In this document: piece after piece, positions 25,106-33,346 of the stretch
How the letters are laid out: each line of letters begins with the position of its first letter
Numbering within the stretch: the first letter of the stretch is position 1
DNA from: Streptosporangium sp. NBC_01495
GTDB taxonomy: Bacteria; Actinomycetota; Actinomycetes; Streptosporangiales; Streptosporangiaceae
Assembly: GCF_036250735.1 (NCBI RefSeq)
Contig: NZ_CP109430.1
Span: 3,224,001 to 3,288,000, forward strand
DNA: 64,000 nt
Direction: 5' to 3'
The notes under the pieces: generated by a model
What the model saw: the letters and a program-made list of their open reading frames with translations, nothing else
Told to the model about the DNA's origin: nothing
The model's database searches: none
Program-made: the position numbers and the translations under genes

Positions 25106-26038
25106 ATGCGACTGGGCGTTCTCGACATCGGTTCCAACACGGTCCATCTGCTGGTGATGGACGCGCACCGGGGGGCCCGGCCGCTGCCAGCGTACTCCCA
25201 CAAGGAGGACCTGAGGCTTTCCGAGCACATGGACGAGGGCAACCGCCTGTCCGCGCGGGGCGCCGCGCGGCTGCGGGGGTTCGTCGAGGAGGCGCTGCGG
25301 CTCGCCGAGGACAAGGGCGTCGAGGACCTCATGGCCTTCGCGACGTCCGCGGTCAGGGAGTCGGTGAACGGCGAGGAGGTCCTCGCCAGGATCAAGGCCG
25401 ACACGCAGGTCGACATCGAGGTGCTGTCCGGCCAGGACGAGGCGATACTGACATTCCTGGCCGTGCGCCGCTGGTTCGGGTGGTCGTCCGGGCGGCTGCT
25501 GGTGCTGGACATCGGCGGGGGGTCGCTGGAGGTCGCCTCGGGCATCGACGAGCAGCCCGACGCGGCGGTGTCGCTCCCGCTGGGGGCGGGCCGGCTCACC
25601 CGCGACTGCTTCACCGCCGACCCGCCGCCCGCCGACGAGGTGCGGGCGCTGCGCAGGCACGTACGGGCCGAGATCGCCCGCACGGTGGGCAACGTGTCCC
25701 GGTACGGCCAGGCCGACCACGCGGTGGCGACGTCCAAGACGTTCCGGCAGCTCGCCAGGATCGCCGGGGCGGCGCCCTCGCACGAGGGGCCGTCCGTGCG
25801 CCGGGTGCTCAGGCACGCGGACCTGGTCGGCTGGACCGACCGCCTGATCAGGATGAACACGCGGGAGCGGGCCGAGCTGCCCGGGGTCTCCGATGGGCGG
25901 GCGCCGCAGCTGCCGGCCGGGGCGATCGTCGCCGACGCCGCGATGGACCTGTTCGGGGTGACCCAGCTGGAGGTGTGCCCCTGGGCGCTGCGCGAGGGAG
26001 TGATCCTGCGGCGGCTGGACGCGATGCCCGAACGGTGA
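25106..26038 (+). CDS. Ppx/GppA-family phosphatase
   Basis: 310 residues, the short actinobacterial form. Actin-like ATPase-fold signatures: [19 protein letters not shown] (phosphate 1), [38 protein letters not shown] (the E-x-x-x-x motif of exopolyphosphatases) and [16 protein letters not shown] (phosphate 2). It hydrolyses polyphosphate or guanosine pentaphosphate in this family; which one is not decidable here. The C-terminal HD-type domain of longer forms is absent. Next gene 37 bp downstream. Confidence 0.92.
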   Translation: MRLGVLDIGSNTVHLLVMDAHRGARPLPAYSHKEDLRLSEHMDEGNRLSARGAARLRGFVEEALRLAEDKGVEDLMAFATSAVRESVNGEEVLARIKADTQVDIEVLSGQDEAILTFLAVRRWFGWSSGRLLVLDIGGGSLEVASGIDEQPDAAVSLPLGAGRLTRDCFTADPPPADEVRALRRHVRAEIARTVGNVSRYGQADHAVATSKTFRQLARIAGAAPSHEGPSVRRVLRHADLVGWTDRLIRMNTRERAELPGVSDGRAPQLPAGAIVADAAMDLFGVTQLEVCPWALREGVILRRLDAMPER

Positions 26039-26041
26039 GGT

Positions 26042-26063
26042 TTACCTGGGTGTTCACAGGTAA
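26042..26063. promoter_or_regulatory. Dyad symmetry upstream of the DUF1206 gene
   Basis: Perfect 7-bp inverted repeat TTACCTG / CAGGTAA with an 8-nt centre, just 12 bp before the DUF1206 start codon. It is a likely operator or small hairpin. A related dyad lies after the gene at 26955-26975. Confidence 0.5.
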
Positions 26064-26075
26064 GAGCGGGTAGTT

Positions 26076-26894
26076 ATGAACAGCCCTCAGGCTCACGTGG
26101 AAGGTGCCGCTCGCAGAGCGGCCAACAGTCAGACGCTCGACAGGCTGGCGCGGGTCGGCTTGGCCTGCCGGGGTGTCCTCTACGGTTTGATCGGGTTCCT
26201 CGCCCTGCAGATCGCCTTCGGCGGGGGAAGCGGCGGCAAGGAGGCCGACAAGACCGGCGCGATCGAGACGGTGGCCGAGCAGCCGTTCGGCACGTTCCTG
26301 CTCTGGCTCATGGTCGTCGGGTTCGCCGCGCTGGTCGTCTGGCAGCTGTCGGAGGCCGTCATCGGCCGGGGACGGACCAAGGACCGGGTGGAGTCGGGTG
26401 CGCGGGTGGCGGTCTACGCGCTGATCGTGGCCACGCTGCTCGGCGTGCTGCTGCGCGGCGACTCCGGCGCCTCGATGGATGCCCAGTCGAAGGACATCAC
26501 GGCCACGCTGATGGACCTGCCCGCCGGGCAGTTCATCGTGGGCCTGGTGGGCCTGGGCCTGATCGGCCTGGGAGCCTACTGGATCCGCCAGGGCTGGAAG
26601 AAGGAGTTCCTCAAGGACCTGCGCACCGGGGAGATGCCCGCGAAGGCGCGGCAGCTCGCCGAGAAGCTCGGCATGGCCGGTTACATCGCCCGAGGCGTGA
26701 TCGCCGCGGTCGCCGGTGTCTTCGTCATCCAGGCCGCGGTCACCTACGACCCCGACAAGGCCAAGGGCATCGACTCGACGCTGCGCTCGCTGGCCGAGAC
26801 CCCGGCCGGTCCGTGGCTGCTCGGTGTCGTCGCGATCGGTCTGCTGCTGTTCGCGGTCTACTGTTTCTTCGAGGCTCGCTGGCACCGCGTGTGA
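26076..26894 (+). CDS. DUF1206-domain integral membrane protein
   Basis: 272 residues with six probable membrane spans arranged as three two-span repeats: RVGLACRGVLYGLIGFLALQ, ARVAVYALIVATLLGVLLRG and GYIARGVIAAVAGVFVIQAA. Each repeat starts with a small-residue/Arg-Gly pattern, which defines DUF1206. The function of the family is not established. The leader contains the TTACC/GGTAA dyad, and no good ribosome site is visible. Confidence 0.9.
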   Translation: MNSPQAHVEGAARRAANSQTLDRLARVGLACRGVLYGLIGFLALQIAFGGGSGGKEADKTGAIETVAEQPFGTFLLWLMVVGFAALVVWQLSEAVIGRGRTKDRVESGARVAVYALIVATLLGVLLRGDSGASMDAQSKDITATLMDLPAGQFIVGLVGLGLIGLGAYWIRQGWKKEFLKDLRTGEMPAKARQLAEKLGMAGYIARGVIAAVAGVFVIQAAVTYDPDKAKGIDSTLRSLAETPAGPWLLGVVAIGLLLFAVYCFFEARWHRV

Positions 26895-26954
26895 CGGATG
26901 GAACCGCACGGTACGGCAGGTGCGGACACGCAGGTGAAGGGTCCTCTGGCAAGC

Positions 26955-26975
26955 CTTACCTGTCTATCCGGTAAG
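26955..26975. promoter_or_regulatory. Second TTACC/GGTAA dyad
   Basis: Perfect 6-bp inverted repeat CTTACC (26955-26960) and GGTAAG (26970-26975) with a 9-nt centre, in the gap between the DUF1206 and HATPase genes. It resembles the dyad before DUF1206. It could be an operator for the HATPase gene 85 bp downstream. Confidence 0.45.
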
Positions 26976-27059
26976 TGATCGCATTCCTACTTTTCCGCGA
27001 CATCTTCTCCGCCGAGCTCCGCGTCTTCCCATCAGTGAAACGGTATCGGAGGGGGCGGT

Positions 27060-27500
27060 ATGGACTCGTCGGAGTACGACGGCAGTGAATGGGTTCTCCG
27101 CCTGGCGGGTTCCCCGGACCAGGTGGTCAGAGCCCGCCGCCTGGTCTCGATGACCCTGGGGCGAGACCACCCCCTCCACGACGACTGCGTCCTGCTGACC
27201 AGTGAGATCGCCACCAACGCGGTGGTCCACTCCAGGTCGGGGGACGGCGGGGCGTTCACTGTCACGGTGGCCTACTCGGCGACGGGTGTGCGCGTCTCCG
27301 TTCAGGACGAGGGTTCCTCCGAGGCCCCCTGTGTGTGCCGCGCCTCGGCCGACGCGACAGGGGGCCGGGGTCTGCCCCTGCTGGAGGCGCTGTCCCATCG
27401 CTGGGGCATGGTCAGGGAGGCGGGCTCCAACAAGGTCTGGTTCGAGCTGGTGCTGGAGATGGCGGGGATGCGCGCGGGCAGCCTGGCCGGTGCCCGCTGA
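27060..27500 (+). CDS. HATPase (RsbW/SpoIIAB-like) ATP-binding protein
   Basis: 146 residues. GHKL ATPase fold of the anti-sigma-factor type: HDDCVLLTSEIATNAVVHSR (N-box), VRVSVQDEGSSEAP (G1 box) and GGRGLPLLEALSHRWGM (G2 box), typical of the many stand-alone actinomycete relatives of RsbW. Members phosphorylate anti-anti-sigma proteins or act as modulators. No partner is adjacent. The ATG follows GGAGGGGG. Confidence 0.88.
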   Translation: MDSSEYDGSEWVLRLAGSPDQVVRARRLVSMTLGRDHPLHDDCVLLTSEIATNAVVHSRSGDGGAFTVTVAYSATGVRVSVQDEGSSEAPCVCRASADATGGRGLPLLEALSHRWGMVREAGSNKVWFELVLEMAGMRAGSLAGAR

Positions 27501-27629
27501 GTCCCGGCCCCGCCCGGGGCGGCGGGAGTCCGCCACCGGCGCGGATACCGCGACTGATACCGGCGCCGGCCGGGAAAGCCGGCGGGCCCGATGCGGGGAC
27601 GACCGCACCGGGCCATGGAGGAGGGGCCG

Positions 27630-28955
27630 TCAGTCCCGCGGGTTCCAGCTCCGGGTGTCCACGTCGAGGCCGAGCCGGTCGGCGACGTCTCCCCACCCGA
27701 CGAACTTGAAGTTGGTGTTCTCCCTGGTCTCGCCGTTCTCGTCGAGTGCCTTCGGGGTGTTCTCACCGTCGTGCGTCACGAGCAGGCCCCGGTCGAAGCG
27801 GCCCAGCGGGACGTTGACCACCATCGAGCCGTCGCTGTGCTCGACGCCGTCCAGCCCGTTGCCGGCGCCGACCTTGAACCGGCCGACGTAACCGTTGCGC
27901 CTGCGGTCGTAGACGACGAAGGTGTTGTCCCCCTGGCCGGAGGCGAGCAGGTAGCCGTCGCCGCCGTCACCGTGGTAGATCGTCAGGCCCTCGGCGTCGG
28001 CCGCCAGGTGCCTGCCGCCGTAGCCGGGGTCCGCGCCCGGCGCGCACTCCTCTGTCTCGGGGTCGTAGACGCCCGGCCTGCCGTACTCGCGGACCCTGTC
28101 GACCAGCGCCGGGGCGCCGGTGAGGTCGGCCCGCATCCGCCAGATGCCCACGTCCTCCTGGGCGGCGTAGAGAACGTCCCGCTCGCCGTCGACGACCATG
28201 CCCTCGACCTGCGGCAGCTCGCCGGGCTCCAGGCACGGCGTCCAGGTCGTGCCGTTCGGCAGCCGGAACGAGGAGGGCAGGTCCAGGGTGCGGACGACCC
28301 GGTAGCCGACCTTCCCGTGCGCGGTGGCGGTCAGCTTCAGCAGCGCGACGCGCGTCCGGTGCCGCTGGCTGACCAGGAGGTAGGTGCCGCTTTCGTCCTG
28401 CCAGGTGGCCAGGCCGTACGCGGTCCGCGCCTCGTTGACCTGCTCCTGGCCGGTGTTGAACACATGCGGCACGGCGGGGTCGGTCAGGTCGGTGAGCGGT
28501 GCCCGGTCGCGTCCCGCCCGGTCCCTGTCGACGGCGTAGAAGCGGATCTGGTCGCGGCCCCGGTCGGAGACCACGGCCAGGTCGGCCCTGGCGCCGCCGG
28601 ACAGGCGCAGGCCGTACACCAGGTCGACGTTGTTGAACCGGCCGGGCTCGTCGTCCTCGCCGGGGGCGGCGGGGGCGGGGACGTGCTGGAGCTGCCTGCC
28701 GCTCAGGTCGTAGGCGTACAGGCCGCCCTCCTTGGCGGTCGTCATCACCACGCTCCTCGCCGAGCGGGTGGGGTGCACCCAGATCGCGGGGTCGTCGCCG
28801 TTGGCGTTGCCGCCGGCGCCGTCGTCGAACAGCGCGGGGGTCTCGACCCGGGGCTTGACCGTGGGGATCCCGTCGGCCTGCGCGGCGGGCACGATCGCCG
28901 GTCCGGCCAGGCAGAGCACCAGCGTCGCCAGGCAGAAGCGAGTTCGTGAACGCAT
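27630..28955 (-). CDS. Secreted beta-propeller phytase
   Basis: 441 residues from ATG 28955, which follows AAGGAGG by 4 nt. Signal peptide of about 28 residues (FCLATLVLCLAGPAIVPAAQA). The mature part is the whole-length beta-propeller phytase: NANGDDPAIWVHPTRSARS and RFNNVDLVYGL (calcium and phosphate site regions), PQVEGMVVDGERDVLYAAQE, and LASGQGDNTFVVYDRR. It releases phosphate from extracellular inositol hexakisphosphate. Likely induced by phosphate starvation, though no PHO box was found. Length is normal. Confidence 0.92.
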   Translation of the reverse strand: MRSRTRFCLATLVLCLAGPAIVPAAQADGIPTVKPRVETPALFDDGAGGNANGDDPAIWVHPTRSARSVVMTTAKEGGLYAYDLSGRQLQHVPAPAAPGEDDEPGRFNNVDLVYGLRLSGGARADLAVVSDRGRDQIRFYAVDRDRAGRDRAPLTDLTDPAVPHVFNTGQEQVNEARTAYGLATWQDESGTYLLVSQRHRTRVALLKLTATAHGKVGYRVVRTLDLPSSFRLPNGTTWTPCLEPGELPQVEGMVVDGERDVLYAAQEDVGIWRMRADLTGAPALVDRVREYGRPGVYDPETEECAPGADPGYGGRHLAADAEGLTIYHGDGGDGYLLASGQGDNTFVVYDRRRNGYVGRFKVGAGNGLDGVEHSDGSMVVNVPLGRFDRGLLVTHDGENTPKALDENGETRENTNFKFVGWGDVADRLGLDVDTRSWNPRD

Positions 28956-29038
28956 GGCGCCTCCTTGCGTGTGAGGTATGTGAAGAAATGTCCTTTTGAT
29001 CGTTGTGGAATCGGCGCAACGGGGAGTTGACGGGAGGA

Positions 29039-29077
29039 GAACGCGACGGCCGCATGTCGTGAAGGGTTCGCGCACGG
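29039..29077 (+). repeat. Left copy of the 39-bp direct repeat bounding the STM4011-4015 block
   Basis: This 39-bp stretch and 35992-36030 match at 33 positions in the same orientation; the first 14 bases GAACGCGACGGCCG and GAAGGGTTCG are identical. It lies 97 bp upstream of the first gene of the operon. Either a shared promoter element (the GAAC at the left resembles an ECF -35 box) or the flank of a mobilised block. Confidence 0.55.
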
Positions 29078-29173
29078 GCTCGCGTCACCCGATCGGCGGC
29101 GGTGCCGCCGGGTCCATATCTGTCGGCGCCGGCTGCTAGAACTTGACCTCCTGCCCGTACCGAGGAGTCCCCC

Positions 29174-30091
29174 GTGATCCATCAGCATCTCACCGAGTTC
29201 CACGGCCTTCCCGTCCGCTTCCTCGACGCCGACGACACGCCCGCGTCGCAGGCCGCGTGGCGCCTCAGCGGTGATCCCTCCGGCGGTGAGGCGCCCATCG
29301 GCGACGCCATCCGGGAGCTGCTCGACGAGGCCGACTGCGCCGCCGTGCGGGCGCTGGTCGTGGGCACGTGGGGATGGGCGCACGACAACGACCGGGCCGA
29401 CGAGCCGATCCGGTTGCTCGTCGAGGCCGCGCCCCGCCTTCCCGCGCTGGAGGCGATCTTCCTCGGCGACTACGTCAGCGAGGAGTCCGAGATCTCCTGG
29501 ATCGGGCAGTCCGACGTGACCCCGCTCCTGACCGCGTATCCCCGGCTGAGACGACTCGACGTGCGCGGCGGCGACGGCCTCGAACTCCGGCCCGTCGTGC
29601 ACGCCGCGCTGAAGACCCTCCGTTTCGAGTCGGGCGGGTTGCCCGCCGGGGTGGTCAGGGCGGTCGGCGCGTCCACGTTGCCCGCGCTGCGGCACCTGGA
29701 GATGTGGCTGGGTACGGAGGGTTACTCGGGCGACTCCGGCCCGGACGACTGGGCGGCGATCCTCGCGGGCGGCGGCCTGCCCGCGCTGAGGCATCTCGGC
29801 CTGCAGAACAGCGCGCGACAGGACGAGGTGGCCGCCGCCGTCGCCACCGCGCCGATCGTGGCGCGGCTGGAGTCGCTCGACCTGTCCATGGGCGTCCTGT
29901 CCGACGAGGGGGCCGAGGCGTTGCTGTCCGGGCAGCCGCTCACCCACCTCAATCGGCTCAACCTGCGGCATCACTCCCTGAGCGGCGAGATGGCCGAGAA
30001 GGTCGTGGCCGCCCTGAGTGGTGTCGAGGTCGACGTGTCCGAGCAGCGGGGGATCGACGGCGACTGGCGCTTCATCGAGGTGTCCGAGTGA
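29174..30091 (+). CDS. STM4015-family leucine-rich-repeat-like protein
   Basis: 305 residues from a GTG with GAGGAG 6 nt upstream. After an N-terminal domain of about 110 residues (VGTWGWAHDNDRADEPIRLL) come leucine-rich-repeat-like units such as YPRLRRLDVRGGDGLEL, LPALRHLEMWLGTEGY, LPALRHLGLQNSARQDE and LESLDLSMGVLSDEGAEALL. The order and content match the STM4015 component of the STM4011-STM4015 gene set first seen in Salmonella. It is likely a protein-interaction scaffold; no enzymatic residues are evident. It overlaps the next gene by GTGA. Confidence 0.85.
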   Translation: MIHQHLTEFHGLPVRFLDADDTPASQAAWRLSGDPSGGEAPIGDAIRELLDEADCAAVRALVVGTWGWAHDNDRADEPIRLLVEAAPRLPALEAIFLGDYVSEESEISWIGQSDVTPLLTAYPRLRRLDVRGGDGLELRPVVHAALKTLRFESGGLPAGVVRAVGASTLPALRHLEMWLGTEGYSGDSGPDDWAAILAGGGLPALRHLGLQNSARQDEVAAAVATAPIVARLESLDLSMGVLSDEGAEALLSGQPLTHLNRLNLRHHSLSGEMAEKVVAALSGVEVDVSEQRGIDGDWRFIEVSE

Positions 30092-31260
30092 CCGTGCTCG
30101 GCACCGCGCCGGAAAGACCCGCGTCCACCGACGATCGCCGCACGCGGGCGGCGCCCTTCGTGGTCGTCGGCACGCCCGGCGACCGGCGGGTGACCCTGTT
30201 CGGGGACGCCCTGCGCGCGCACGGCCTGCCCGAGCCCCTCGTCGTCCCCTGGCGTGACGTGCTCGCCGGGGCCGGGTTCGGCATCCCGGAGCGGGCACGC
30301 GTCCGCGTCGACTCCCCCGGCGAGGACCCCGTGGCCGACGGGTTGCTGCGTGGCCCCGGCGCGCCCACCCGGGTCGGCGGCGGAGCGTCCTGGCACGCCA
30401 CGTTCGTGCGTGGCCTTGAGCGGGTACGTCGGGCGGTGGCCCGGACACCGGGTGCCCGGCTGCTCGGCGACGTCGACGAGATCGCGGTGATGTTCGACAA
30501 GCGGCGCTCGCACGCCCGGCTGCTGGCCGCCGGCGTGCCCGTGCCGCCCGCCCTGCCCGAACCGGTCACCGGCTACTCCCACCTGCGCGACCTCATGGCC
30601 CGATCGGGCTGGGGCCGGGTGTTCGTCAAACCGGCGCACAGCTCGTCCGCCTCGGGAATCGTGGCGCTCCAGGTCCGGGCCGCGCGGATCCACGCGATCA
30701 GTTCCGTCGAGCTCGTCCGCCCCCGGCCGGAGGCCGCCGGGCGGATCGGCCCGGAGCTGCACAACTCGCTGCGCGTGCGCGCCTACACCGACGAGGCCGA
30801 CGTGGCCATGATCATCGACACGCTCGCGCCCGACGGGCTGCACGTGGAGCGCTGGTTCCCCAAGGCGTCGGTGGACGGGCGCGTGTTCGACCTCCGCGTC
30901 GTCGTGGTCGGCGGACGGCCCACGCACGCCGTCGTCCGTGCCAGCCGTGGCCCGATGACGAACCTGCACCTGGGCGGCACCCGCGGTGATCTCGATCAGG
31001 TCCGGGCCCGGCTCGGGGCGGCCGGGTGGGAGCGGGCCATGCGGACATGCGCGCGGGCGGCCGCCTGCTTCCCCGGCTCCGTCATGGTCGGGGTCGACCT
31101 CATGGTGGGCATCGGCTGGCGTCGCTTCGCCGTGGCGGAGGTGAACGCGTTCGGCGACCTGCTGCCCAGGCTCACCGGTCTGCCCGAGGGCGGGGCCGCC
31201 GGCCTCGACTGCCACGCCGCGCAGGTGGCCCACATCCTCGCGCTCCGGAGCGCGGCATGA
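30088..31260 (+). CDS. STM4014-family ATP-grasp-like protein
   Basis: 390 residues. Hallmarks of the ATP-grasp fold: a conserved VMFDKRRSHARLLAAGVPVP (start of ATP-grasp B domain), VFVKPAHSSSASGIVALQV (ATP-binding Lys), HVERWFPKASVDGRVFDLRV and the metal-ligand pattern VGVDLMVG with FAVAEVNAFGDL (D...E-x-N). Such enzymes ligate a carboxylate to an amine or thiol with ATP. Second gene of the operon, starting in the stop codon of the LRR-like gene. Substrates unknown. Confidence 0.85.
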   Translation: MTVLGTAPERPASTDDRRTRAAPFVVVGTPGDRRVTLFGDALRAHGLPEPLVVPWRDVLAGAGFGIPERARVRVDSPGEDPVADGLLRGPGAPTRVGGGASWHATFVRGLERVRRAVARTPGARLLGDVDEIAVMFDKRRSHARLLAAGVPVPPALPEPVTGYSHLRDLMARSGWGRVFVKPAHSSSASGIVALQVRAARIHAISSVELVRPRPEAAGRIGPELHNSLRVRAYTDEADVAMIIDTLAPDGLHVERWFPKASVDGRVFDLRVVVVGGRPTHAVVRASRGPMTNLHLGGTRGDLDQVRARLGAAGWERAMRTCARAAACFPGSVMVGVDLMVGIGWRRFAVAEVNAFGDLLPRLTGLPEGGAAGLDCHAAQVAHILALRSAA

Positions 31261-32063
31261 GAGACATGGGCGCGATCATCGGCACGCACGACGTGCTGCT
31301 GCTCACCCTCGACACCCTGCGCTACGACGTTGCGGCCGAGCTGCTGGCGCAGGGGCGGCTCCCCACGCTCGCGGGCGTGCTGCCGGGTGGCGGGTGGGAG
31401 CGGCGGCACTCGCCGGGCAGCTTCACCTACGCCGCGCACGCGGCGATCCTGGCCGGTTTCCTGCCCACCCCGATTGCTCCGGGCCCGCATCCCCGGCTGT
31501 TCGCCGCCGCCTTCCCCGGCAGCGAGACCACCGCCGAGGGCACCTGGGTCTTCGACGCCGCCGACCTGCCGGGCGGGCTGGCCAAGGCGGGCTATCACAC
31601 GGTGTGCGTCGGCGGTGTCGGGTTCTTCAACAAGCTGACACCGCTGGGTGCGGCACTGCCCTCGCTGTTCGCCGAGTCGCACTGGCGGCCGGCGTTCGGG
31701 GTCACCTCGCCGACCTCGTTCGAGGAACAGATCAGGTGTGCCGAGCGGTCGGTCGGCGACCGTGCGGAGCCGGTGTTCCTGCTCGTCAACGTGTCGGCAC
31801 TGCATCAGCCGAACCACTTCTACCTGCCCGGGGCGGCCGGAGACACCCGCGCGACGCACGCCGCCGCCCTCGAGTACGTCGACCGGCACGTCGGCCGTCT
31901 CTTCGCGCTGATGAGCGCGCGACGGCCATGCCTGGTCATCATCTGCTCCGACCACGGCACCGCGTACGGTGAAGACGGATATGTCGGTCACCGCATCGGT
32001 CACGAGGTGGTGTGGACGGTTCCCTACGGCGAGTTCGTCCTCCAGCCGGGAGAGTGGTCGTGA
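31257..32063 (+). CDS. STM4013/SEN3800-family hydrolase, alkaline-phosphatase fold
   Basis: 268 residues. The start VLLLTLDTLRYDVA gives the conserved metal-binding Asp, with GSFTYAAHAAILAGFLP in the place of the nucleophile region of sulfatases/phosphatases and CLVIICSDHGTAYGEDGYVG with HRIGHE supplying the second metal site (D-H...H). It is a phosphatase/sulfatase-like hydrolase or phosphotransferase. Cytosolic: no signal peptide is seen. The ATG overlaps the ATP-grasp stop, and its own stop overlaps the next GTG. Confidence 0.85.
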   Translation: MRDMGAIIGTHDVLLLTLDTLRYDVAAELLAQGRLPTLAGVLPGGGWERRHSPGSFTYAAHAAILAGFLPTPIAPGPHPRLFAAAFPGSETTAEGTWVFDAADLPGGLAKAGYHTVCVGGVGFFNKLTPLGAALPSLFAESHWRPAFGVTSPTSFEEQIRCAERSVGDRAEPVFLLVNVSALHQPNHFYLPGAAGDTRATHAAALEYVDRHVGRLFALMSARRPCLVIICSDHGTAYGEDGYVGHRIGHEVVWTVPYGEFVLQPGEWS

Positions 32064-33346
32064 GGCCCTACGAAGGGTACGTCTACGCCTACCCGCACAA
32101 GACGGCCTACCGCCCGCTCGACCCGCGGCCCCCGCTACGCGAGGTCTGGGCGCAGGAGCGCACCAACGCGCTCTCCCTCTACCTGCACGTGCCCTTCTGC
32201 GAGATGCGGTGCGGCTTCTGCAACCTGTTCACCAGGACCGGCGCCCCCGCGGAGCTGGTGACCTCCTACCTCGACGCGCTCCGGCGCCAGGCGGAGGCCG
32301 TCCGGCAGGCGCTGCCGGACGACGCGCGTTTCGTCACCACGGCGATCGGCGGCGGCACCCCCACCTATCTGGAGGCGGCCGAGCTGGCCAGGCTGCTCGA
32401 CCTGGCCGAGCAGACCATGGGGGCCGACTTCTCCGCCACTCCGCTCGGGATCGAGACCTCTCCGGCCACCGCCACGCCTGATCGTCTGGCCGTGCTCGCC
32501 GAACGCGGCACCACCCGGATCTCGATCGGGGTGCAGAGCTTCATCGACACCGAGGCCAGAGCCGCCCTGCGACCGCAGCGCCGCACCGAGGTCGAGACCG
32601 CGCTGACCGCCATCCGCGAGGTCGCGTTCCGCACGCTCAACATCGATCTGATCTACGGCATCGACGGCCAGACGCCGGACACCTGGCGCCACTCCCTCGA
32701 CGCCACCCTCGCCTGGCACCCGGAGGAGATCTATCTCTACCCGCTGTACGTCCGGCCTCTCACCGGGCTGGGCGTCCTCGGCCGTGCCTGGGACGACCAG
32801 CGGCTCGGCCTCTACCGCCAGGGCCGCGACCACCTCCTGGCCGCCGGGTACGAGCAGGTGTCCATGCGGATGTTCCGGCTGCCCGGCACGGACTCTGGCA
32901 GCGAGTACTGCTGCCAGAGCGACGGCATGGTCGGTCTCGGCTGCGGCGCCCGTTCCTACACGTCGCGGCTGCACTACTCCTTCGAGTACGCCGTGGGTGT
33001 GCGGCACGTGCGCGCGATCATCGACGACTTCGTCCGGCTGCCGCGCACCGCGTTCGGCGTCGCCAACGTCGGCTTCGCGCTCGACGACCTCGAACAGCGC
33101 CGGCGCCACCTCATCCAGTCCCTGCTGCAGGCCGAGGGGCTCGACCGAGCCGCCTACCGGACGCGTTTCGGCGGCGACGTCCTCGACGACTTCGCCCTCG
33201 ACGCGTTCGCGGAGCGCGGCTGGGTGACGGACGACTCCACCCGCGTACGGCTGACGCCCGAAGGACTGGCCCGTTCCGACGCCATCGGGCCGGCCCTGTT
33301 CTCCAGCCGGGCCCGCGACCTCATGGACTCCTATGATCTCCGCTGA
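32060..33346 (+). CDS. STM4012-family radical SAM protein (HemN-like)
   Basis: 428 residues. Cluster motif YLHVPFCEMRCGFCNLFT (C-x3-C-x2-C), SAM-binding AIGGGTPTYLEAAEL, ISIGVQSFIDTEARAALR and LNIDLIYGIDGQTPDTWRHS are all present, as in coproporphyrinogen oxidase-like (HemN/HemW) radical SAM enzymes. A winged C-terminal domain (about 330-428) follows. HemN-like folds do radical chemistry on porphyrins or small molecules. GTG start inside the previous stop. Overlaps the last gene by 14 bp. Confidence 0.88.
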   Translation: MRPYEGYVYAYPHKTAYRPLDPRPPLREVWAQERTNALSLYLHVPFCEMRCGFCNLFTRTGAPAELVTSYLDALRRQAEAVRQALPDDARFVTTAIGGGTPTYLEAAELARLLDLAEQTMGADFSATPLGIETSPATATPDRLAVLAERGTTRISIGVQSFIDTEARAALRPQRRTEVETALTAIREVAFRTLNIDLIYGIDGQTPDTWRHSLDATLAWHPEEIYLYPLYVRPLTGLGVLGRAWDDQRLGLYRQGRDHLLAAGYEQVSMRMFRLPGTDSGSEYCCQSDGMVGLGCGARSYTSRLHYSFEYAVGVRHVRAIIDDFVRLPRTAFGVANVGFALDDLEQRRRHLIQSLLQAEGLDRAAYRTRFGGDVLDDFALDAFAERGWVTDDSTRVRLTPEGLARSDAIGPALFSSRARDLMDSYDLR

